A DNA stretch of 64,000 nt, taken from assembly GCA_015680905.1 (NCBI GenBank), contig CM027377.1, positions 7,712,501 to 7,776,500 of the forward strand, given 5' to 3'. The translations under genes and the position numbers were made by a program. Below are positions 56,730 through 64,000 of this stretch, piece by piece. This stretch comes from Coptis chinensis (taxonomy: Eukaryota; Streptophyta; Magnoliopsida; Ranunculales; Ranunculaceae). Below the pieces are notes generated by a model that did not search any database, was not told the origin of the DNA, and saw nothing but the letters and a program-made list of their open reading frames with translations. The stretch's first letter is position 1, and each line of letters opens with the position of its first letter.

Positions 56730-57117
56730 TGTATAAACCCCCACTTTGTGGCTCATTAAGCCCACAAATCCAGCCCAAGGGCTTAATCCTAGCTACACCC
56801 AATAACTGGTCTATTTAAAAATATGTACAGGTTCATTATTGTAGAAAGATAAGGATAAAAGTTCAAAGAGATAACAATTCTTTTGACAAACAAACACAGT
56901 CATCTTAGGACTCAATCTCTACCAATTCATAAAAAACATTCTCTCTCGTAACAAGAAACTACGTTGAAACTTGATCCTTAGAGAGTAAATCTTGGGTACG
57001 TAGGCAACCATTATCTTGGTTCAGTTTTATCTCCCCCATACATCAAATTTCCTCTGTTTCTTAGTGTGTTCTTTATCATTTGCTCTCGTTGTGTTGAAGT
57101 AGGTTATTGCCGAAACA
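56730..57117 (+). repeat. 3' LTR of the deleted Tat-like element
   Basis: TGTATAAACCCCCACTTTGT to GCCGAAACA, pairing with 52473-52875. Confidence 0.88.
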
Positions 57118-57314
57118 TAATCCATTCAAATAATTTTAGATAACTAGCTAATTTTGTACTTATCATAGCTTTGAAGATAGAATGTTTCATTGTTGAGCTT
57201 CGACATCATATAGATTGTGTGGATCTCATTTTGAAAGTCGAAATTCTCACGCCATGCCTTATTTGTTTTGTAATAATATTCTTCTTTTTATTATATTTTC
57301 CTTTTTTGTGGTGA

Positions 57315-57735
57315 AGAGAATGATAAGGACCCACTTTTAGATATATCTTCAATGGCTTCTAATAAGGAGCTTTGGCTTATTCAATGGCCAGTTAATCAAG
57401 TAATTATGTCTTTCCACTTATTAATTCTCTATTTTCTCTTCTTTTTTTCTTTTTTTTTAACTAATGTGAATAAGGAGTTTTGGTACGGTTTTTTCAGACT
57501 ACTGATTTTGATAGGCAAGAGATAACACTTAAGTTGCAAAGGAATGGAAATTTTGCTAGCTTTGAGACTTTATCGGGTAAGATTATATCGTTTGTTGTTG
57601 TTGGTTTTTTTTTTTTTTTTTTTGCTTGAATTTGTGGGTTTTAACTTGAGAATAATGGCAGGGAAGTCTTACGAGTTGCTTCTCAAGTACCGGATGCTAC
57701 GGTGTTTCAATCTTCAGCGTCAGACACAAAAGTTG
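57315..57735 (+). pseudogene. Mediator-associated protein 2-like gene fragment, three exons
   Basis: Exon 1 ends at 57399 (DPLLDISSMASNKELWLIQW, PVNQ) before GTAATT. Exon 2, 57498-57576, reads DFDRQEITLKLQRNGNFASF. Exon 3, 57662-57735, begins GKSYE and then, one base out of frame, ASQVPDATVFQSSASDTKV before GTAAGT. The order and the phrases KELWLIQWP, F(D/E)G..GKSYE and PDATVF fit plant mediator-associated protein 2, which resembles the RNA polymerase I subunit RPA34. The frame break lies at the GAG-TTG junction, as if one G of GAGGTTG were lost. No ATG start and no later exons (GKISRRV) are found, and the Tat-like element ends only about 200 bases upstream, so the gene is a truncated remnant. 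Confidence 0.6.
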
Positions 57736-58267
57736 GTAAGTTGGGCATGTTATATCTCTACATATGTGGATATGAATGTGTTTATTTCTATGTATACTCC
57801 ATTGACTGAGGGTTTGAATTCCTTTAGACTCCTTTGAGTCCTCTATTTTTTTAGCTTGCAATAGTCTTTTAGGATATTATTTTAAGCAATTTTGCAAAAA
57901 AGGAGATTGAAAGACTCGACATATACTAATGACTTAAAATTATTTGAACAAATTCAATCTGCTTTGTGTCAAAAGGGGGAGGGGGTTCATATACCAATGA
58001 GTCAATACCTTATCTATACTATTGCTTGAACATATTTATTCAAGACTGTAAGGGAAATATATTCCATAGTAAGAAAACCAACAATAATAAAGCTCACTAA
58101 GAAAAAAAATTCATACCACTCTCAAACTATTTTACGATAAAACCAACAACATGACACCTCAATAAATAAATAACATTTTGAGCTCGATCTGTCATACCCC
58201 TCTGCATCTAGCATTGGGCCGGTAGACCTCATATGATAATATATATTTTTTTTGGTAATCACCTCAT
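57736..58267. other. No gene seen
   Basis: AT-rich sequence after the third exon of the gene fragment; no further exon of that family recognised. Confidence 0.5.
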
Positions 58268-58630
58268 ATGATAATTGTATCAACGCAAGCATAACTTATT
58301 CTTCCATAAAGTTGCCTTTGTATACCATAATGCCACATCCTATCTTAAGCTAGCATCAAAGTTTAACATACAATGGAATATTAGTCTTAACATGTGTAAT
58401 ATGAGCGTTCTCTCTTAACAAAGTATTATTCTGGCGTTGTACTTATGTTACATGATGATAATTGTATCAACGCGAGCATAGCTTATTCGTCCATAAAATT
58501 GCCTTTGTATACCAGAATGACGCATCGTATCTTAAGCTAGCATCAAAATTTAACATATAATGGAATATTAGTCTTAACATGTGTAATATGAGCGTTCCCT
58601 CTTAACAAAGTATTATTCTGATGTTGTACT
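58268..58630. repeat. Direct duplication of about 178 bp
   Basis: 58268-58445 and 58452-58630 both run ATGATAATTGTATCAACGC to TATTATTCTG..GTTGTACT with scattered substitutions only. An older tandem duplication. Confidence 0.85.
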
Positions 58631-58828
58631 GTTGTTATATGTAGGTCATGAAACTTGGGGTTTATATTATGATATAAACAAAATGATTTTGCTCTTTGTG
58701 ACATGTAGGCAAATAAACACACAATCTGTACCAAAAGTTGAAAACAGAATTGCCAAGTAATCGCTTGGGATTCAACCAATGGAACTAACCCTACGTATCC
58801 TAAATCTCACTTTTATATTCTTCCCTAC
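58631..58828. other. No gene seen, left flank of the last LTR element
   Basis: Nothing supported. Confidence 0.5.
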
Positions 58829-60469
58829 TGATAAGAGCCCAAAACTGTAGTTTTAACCCTGTAACAGTCATACTTTTAGACCAATTATGTGAGTAATAAT
58901 TAAGAGTTAATACTGATTACGTGTTTTATGCATTTCGTGCTTCAAAGTCCATTATGTGCAGAAATGTGCCACTTTAGCGAGATAAAGGAGCAAAGGTCGG
59001 TTGCTAAGGAGTTCTGTGATTAAAGGCCAAGATTGAAGAAGATAAAGCCTTTCTAAAGCCCGGTCAAAAGCTGAAAAGTCGATGTGGGCAGAAACAGCAC
59101 ACAAAGTTAGCAGAACTTCTGAAGGCCGTATCTTTGGACTCAGACCTCGGAATTGGGCCTACCTTATGTCAAAACGACCGGCTCGGAAAGAGATTTCCAA
59201 TGGTCTAAGCCTTGACCCAATCAGAGGAGCAGAAGTGGACGAAAAGTCTGTTGAAGCCAACTGCAGCTGAAGAGGCCTTTTTGGATTGAAAGAATTGGGT
59301 TTTGGGCCTGATTCTCTGGCCCAAAACATGGCTCCAAGCCCATGCACGATTTTTGGATCTAAAAGTATAAAAACAAGAGCTTGACTCTTTGTTAATGGTA
59401 GCTAGTTAGACCTAAAACTATAGATAATTATAGATCTAGTTTTCATGTAATAAAATTAAGTTTAGTTTTAAATTCAATTCTTGTTTTAGATTAAACTCTT
59501 AGAATCATTATTCTTAATTAGTTTGATTAATAAAATAGCTAGGTTGTCAATTTCGATTCTTGTTATTTACAATTGTGTAGATCTAATTTCCCTTATTACG
59601 TAGATAGCTAGACTTAGATTAGTTAGATTATTAATTTAGTGTTTGAATCATTGTTTTATTATTCATTAGATTAATAAAATAGTGTTCTCCATAAGTTAGT
59701 TTTATTTCCATTAATTGTTTAGTTTCAATTTGTAGATTCAATTAATTGTCATTATTAGTTTAATTCAATTATTGCATTAGTAGTTTTGAATTGAGTTTAA
59801 ACAAGCAAAGTTTCAATCTTTATATCATGTCTTGTTTGAATTCCATTGGGAATGATAGCGTGATGATTCTCGGCTAAACCTCCATTGAGGGGGTTGAGAA
59901 GCCTTGATGAAAGCTTGATTCCGATTATCGTAGAGTCGTCATAATTTCCTTTCCACTCTAGAAACAATTAGTTCACCATGAGAATGGGTTTAATCGTTCA
60001 CATACTAGTTATGAATTGGTCGGAATGCCATGTGTAATTAGGGATTAGGAGTAACCATATTGTTCTGCGAAGCAGTTCAATTTGGATTACGACGATTCGT
60101 CGTTAGTAAGATTAAGTCGAGTTAAGGTGGAATCAATCCTCCTCTAACTCCTTATCATAGAATCAACGTAGCATTCCCATAGTTGTTTTAATAATTGACT
60201 AGTTGCATCTTGTGGGTAGTTGCATTGTAGTCTAATTGCCACTTCGTAAATCTCTCATTAGACTTTAGAGTTAAGAATACTTATACGTAGAGAACACAGC
60301 ATGCGGAAGGACTAGGAGTGGAACGAATCACTCTACTCCACTATATCTCATAGGATTGAGAGTAGAAATCTTTGATAAATATAGGCACACAAAAGTAGTT
60401 TTAGTTTACTTACGTTTTGAGTTTCATCGTTCATTTCGTAGGTAAACTATTCAATTTTATGTTTTATCA
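58829..60469 (+). repeat. 5' LTR of the second Athila-like copy
   Basis: TGATAAGAGCCCAAAACTG to TATCA; TATA-like GTATAAAAACAAG near 59365. Confidence 0.88.
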
Positions 60470-60471
60470 AA

Positions 60472-60490
60472 TGGCGCCGCTACCATCTTA
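60472..60490 (+). promoter_or_regulatory. Primer-binding site of the second Athila-like copy
   Basis: TGGCGCCGC two bases after the LTR end, tRNA-Asp type. Confidence 0.65.
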
Positions 60491-60594
60491 GTTTCACTTT
60501 CGCATTGTTTTCGTAGTGTAAGTACTTTTCTTAAAGTCCCATTTCACCCACCCACCCTTGTTTGATTCATACTGTGGTTTTCCGATTCAAATAA

Positions 60595-60725
60595 AAAAGT
60601 TCCTAAAAAAACTACACCGAGGCGCATCACAGCTTCAAACGGAGCGCACTCGCTTCAAAAAGACTATAACACCGAAGCCGACCGCCCCTATGTGGAGCGA
60701 CCATAAAAACACTGTAATTTCAAGA
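60595..60725 (+). repeat. Leader motif array of the second Athila-like copy
   Basis: ACACCGA, GCTTCAAA, GGAGCG, ACACCGAAGCCGACCG and GAGCGACCATAAAAACACT resemble units at 6115-6310 and 10620-11035. Confidence 0.5.
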
Positions 60726-61105
60726 TTACCCACGCCCTAAGCTAGATTTTTCCGGATTTCTACAGTTTTGATTCGAACTTTGATTTTTCAAGTTTTTCGG
60801 TGTTCTAACTTGTTATATACACCAACACGCCAGAACAAGACGCTATTCATAAGCGAAGCAAGGACCTTGTCGTATTCCTTTCTTCCGCACCTCGCATCCA
60901 TCGTTAGAGGTTTATACTAGTATATCGTAATTGTTTGGAGTGTTGATGTGTTTAGCTAAATTTGGTCTTAGCCTTTGTATGAGATTAAGGTCCGGCCGAA
61001 CAAAAAATACCAAACGTAATCACACAACAACGCCAACAAACAATTCTATCTAGTATACCACCCACTACACCTCTAGCTACTATTTCACACACCACCACCG
61101 ACCTG

Positions 61106-62790
61106 ATGCCCGACGAAGGAGAGACTCCTCTCTCGGACTTTTATAAAGCCTTGAGCGATAGCCCCAAATCTTGCATCGTTCTAGCAGACCACAGGGGGGA
61201 TTTTCGAATCCCCAAATATTTTAATTTGTTACCTGCTTTTCATGGATTAGACCATGAAAAACCTTATCAAATTACGCGTAGGATTGAACAAGTCCTAACA
61301 ACATTCCACCATCCTACGGTTGGTGCGGAACAAATTAAACTAAGGGTATTCCCCTTTCACCTTAGCCGATAAGGCTGGGGTCTTGGTTAACCGCCCAAAG
61401 GCGCTAATTACGTGGACTCGTGGGCTAAACTTGTTCAAATTGTTTATGAAACATTTTTACCCACCCCTAAAGACGGATGAGATGCTTTCCTAGATTCATT
61501 TCTTTCGACAAAATCCTCATGAATCATTTTCAGAGGCTTGGAATCGTTTCACCGATCTCCTTATAGAGTGTCCACATCATAACTTAGCGAAAGATACGTT
61601 AGTTCATGCCTTTTTCAAAAGACTTCTACACCACCATAAAGAAGTCCTAGACATAATGAATGGGGGTAGTTTCTTAAGCAAAGGAGCCTCGGAGGCTTAT
61701 AAATTTTTAGAGGATCAAACTAAGCGAAATAACAATTGGGGGGTAGTGATGATATCCACCGCTCCGCTAGTTCATCAAATACAGTTAAGGCCGCCGGTAT
61801 GTTTGAAATTAAACACGATCCCGAGCTTAAAACTCTAATCGAATCACTCACTAAAAAGGTAGAGGCCATTTCTGTTCAACAAAAGTCTATCCCCGTCATG
61901 AACGTAAATTCAAATCCATGTAGTTTTCATTGAGGCCCGAAAGCATCCCGACTCCCATCGTCCTATAGCCTATGAACAGGGCTTGTTCCATTAATAGTGA
62001 ACCTAACGCCCGCGGGAGACAAAATCCCAACTTCGGTTGGAGAAATAACCAACATGTCACACCTCCGGGTACAATAATCAATATGTTAGGCCAACGCACG
62101 CTTTTATCCAAGCTCCACCACGACAAGGATGCGGTCGGGTAATTTTAATAATTATAACAACCAAGTGCAACCTCGACAAGGTCAAGCACAAGGTCAAGGT
62201 AGTTATAATAATTATAATGCTAATAGAGGTATCGTTCCGGTAAATAATAATTATCAAAATCCACCCATAAATAATTCACGTGAAATAGTTCCAGTCACAC
62301 CACCCGTGACTACTACACCCACACAACCGGATCGTCTTGACACCTTCATACAAGTGAGCCAAAAACTTTTCCAAACCATGGCTCAATCTAACCAACAACT
62401 TCTATAATCCGTTAATAATTTAACCCAACAGTTGGCTCAAGATAAAGCCCAACCCAAAGGTGTGTTTCCAGGTCACGAAATACCTAATCCTAAAATAACA
62501 AACACCGCCTTTGAGGTAACCGATAATACTAGTAATGAATATGGAAATGTAGGTGAGCTAAAGGCCATCACCACTCTCCGTTCTGGCAGAGTGGTTGATA
62601 ACAAAGTAACTATGCCTATAGTTACCCCACCAAGAGTCTCCCTACACCTCGCTATTTTACTAGATCTGAAATAGAAACTGAAGAGCTTACCACTGTAGAG
62701 GTAGCAGTTACAACACAACCTAAGAAACAGAAAGCCACGGTTAAACATCCAAGTGATACCATTGCTAAATATAGACCGAAACCACCGTTT
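61106..62790 (+). mobile_element. Gag region of the second Athila-like copy
   Basis: From ATG 61106 (MPDEGETPLSDFYKALSDSP): FNLLPAFHGLDHEKPYQITR, then NGGSFLSKGASEAYKFLEDQ (61659-61718), then a Gln/Asn-rich part (62129-62460) and a Lys/Pro-rich end. The pattern is that of Athila gag. Broken a few times. Confidence 0.75.
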
Positions 62791-62805
62791 CCACAAAAAT
62801 TAGCC

Positions 62806-63560
62806 GTGTTAACTAGGGATACAAATTATGAGGAGATTAGGGACGTTTTCAAGAATCTAACTATAAATCTTCCCTTTCTCGAAGCTATTAAAAAGCTACC
62901 ACACCATACTAAGTTTCTTAAGGAGTTGTGTACTACTAGGCGTAGGACCAATATACCAAAAGACGCTTTTAACGTAACAATTCCCAACTCTATCCTCAAC
63001 ATAATGGAATTGTTAAGTACAAGGACCCCGGTCGATCCCATCTTGATAATGCACCTTAGGAGATTCTTATACGACGACTGCGTTATTAGACTTGGGGGCT
63101 AGTGTTAACTTACTCCCATTTTATTTGTATAGACAAATAGGTCTAGACGAGATGCAACCCACTAAAATGACGTTGCAATTAGCTGATCGGTCTATTAAGT
63201 ATCCTAAGGGTGTGGTCGAAAATGTTCTGGTAAAAGTTCAGAATTTTTACTATCCGGCTGATTTTGTCATCCTCGATACAGAAGTCGTTAACGACTCTGT
63301 CCCGATCATATTAGGGCGTCCTTTCCTGGCAACTGCCAATGTGCTCATTAATTGCCGCGATGGTTCAATGTCCATGTCTTTTGGCCATCTTGCTGTTGAA
63401 GTCAATGTTTTTAAAACAAAGACACAGTTACCCGATTCTAATATGGATGGAGAGGTTAGCATGATTGAGAGCTTTGCTCGAGATTATTTCAACAACACGT
63501 TCCCTGATAATCATATGCCCAAATTTCTTTCCTTTGGAAGTTCAGACTCCAACATTTTCA
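62806..63560 (+). mobile_element. Protease region of the second Athila-like copy
   Basis: A linker 62806-63085 (LPFLEAIKKLPHHTKFLKEL, NIPKDAFNVTIPNSI), then LGASVNLLPFYLY (63090), QLADRSIKYPKGVVENV, and VPIILGRPFLATANVLINC (63299-63355), the standard protease pattern of Athila and Tat elements. Well kept. Confidence 0.8.
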
Positions 63561-64000
63561 TCCCTACACTAGTCGATACACATATTACGGATGAGGATGA
63601 GATAGATGACTTTCTCAAAGATGTAGATGACTATCATAGTAACGAGGATATGACCAATCTAGACGAGGAATTCGATGAGTTTCTTAGAGCAGGTGATGAT
63701 TCACCCTATCAAGAACTACTTTGCACAACATCCACCTCGACTCCCCTCCTTCCACCCTTTCAAAGGAATCTCGAGTTTGCACTCGATCCTTTTGTTTCTT
63801 CTGTGCTTCATAATTTTTTAAATCCACCTAGTAAACAAATACTTCAGAAGACAAAAGCATTTGACACCTTCATTTTCAAACTTGAAACAGTCCCTACACA
63901 CACCATGAATGAGTTTTGTGCTAAACCCACATCCTCATTGTTTACATGCTTTCCTTCTACAACTTATCCATATCCACCATATTCTCCACAACCATTCACT
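63561..64000 (+). mobile_element. Acidic linker and conserved frame after the protease
   Basis: An acidic stretch (DEDEIDDFLKDVDDYHSNED, to about 63700), then PPFQRNLEFALDPFVSSVLH and TFIFKLETVPTHTMNEFCAK, closely matching the frame at 9135-9770 of the other copy. Runs out at the window edge. No polymerase motif yet. Confidence 0.6.

Larger units (their letters stand above)
52473..57117 (+). mobile_element. Second Tat-like LTR retrotransposon, internally deleted
   Basis: A 4.6-kb element with LTRs of about 400 bp (TGTATAGACCCCCACTTT to GCCGAAACA), primer site TGGCGCCGTCTGTAGG, the same gag start as the 11.6-kb element (MVSTRSRPN), a tandem array in gag, then a jump straight to a scrap of the integrase end (about 54795-54925), a 3' region and a minisatellite. 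Most of the polymerase region is missing, so this copy is non-autonomous. A clear target duplication was not found (GAATA left, TAATC right). The LTRs agree well by eye apart from scattered changes and a small gap, so it is of moderate age. Confidence 0.85.
58829..64000 (+). mobile_element. Second copy of the Athila-like element, truncated by the window end
   Basis: Same family as 4612-14500: an LTR starting TGATAAGAGCCC, the same leader, gag, protease and downstream frame, but better kept. The 5' LTR (58829-60469) is longer, about 1.64 kb, partly because of about 100 bases near 59000-59110 that the other copy lacks. Reads to the window edge, so the right half is not seen. Broken in several places. 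Confidence 0.85.

Noticed and set aside
1-64000. tRNA, rRNA or other structural RNA genes
   Set aside because: No A-box/B-box pairs with a cloverleaf and no rRNA-like stretch were noticed; TGGCGCC words are retroelement primer sites, not tRNA genes.

Overview
This window is repeat-dense nuclear DNA of a flowering plant, most likely a eudicot. The reasons are the plant LTR-retrotransposon lineages (Tat, Athila and Tekay-like), a plant-type Helitron that encodes an RPA-like protein, hAT and CACTA DNA transposons, GT-AG introns, and broken pieces of plant nuclear genes. I see no complete host gene, no tRNA or rRNA gene and nothing prokaryotic. Species cannot be told from the sequence.

Layout. 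1-1693: a minus-strand LTR of a Ty3/gypsy element that runs off the left edge. About 1700-36847: one old autonomous-type Helitron (Rep/helicase, RPA-like gene, an antisense captured host-gene fragment, 3' hairpin plus CTAG end) cut open by two LTR retrotransposons. The first is a 9.9-kb Athila-like element (4612-14500, duplicated target CTGGG). The second is an 11.6-kb Tat-like element (15769-27351, duplicated target ATTGG). A 1.27-kb hAT-type transposon (21922-23195, 8-bp duplicated target GTAGAAGC) sits inside the integrase region of the Tat element. The nesting order is therefore Helitron, then the two retroelements, then the hAT.

36848-39568: low-information DNA with two exons of a tRNA 2'-phosphotransferase gene. 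39569-44949: a CACTA-type transposon with hairpin-rich subterminal repeats, holding on its minus strand the first exon of a DCAF4-like WD40 gene. 44950-52472: mostly featureless AT-rich DNA with decayed duplications and a minus-strand solo LTR. 52473-57117: a second Tat-like element, internally deleted, with a 117-bp tandem array in gag and a long minisatellite before its 3' LTR. 57118-58828: a three-exon remnant resembling mediator-associated protein 2. 58829-64000: a second copy of the Athila-like family, cut by the window edge.

How the parts work together. In the Helitron, Rep would nick and join single-stranded ends, the PIF1-like helicase would unwind, and the RPA-like protein would coat single-stranded DNA; all three modules are present but the Rep is broken. 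The retroelements are fossils. The most unusual items are the intron-bearing antisense gene in the 3' region of the Tat element, the Helitron and CACTA host-gene captures, the retroelement-borne minisatellite, and the Athila-like family with an unrecognised conserved reading frame where polymerase genes are expected.
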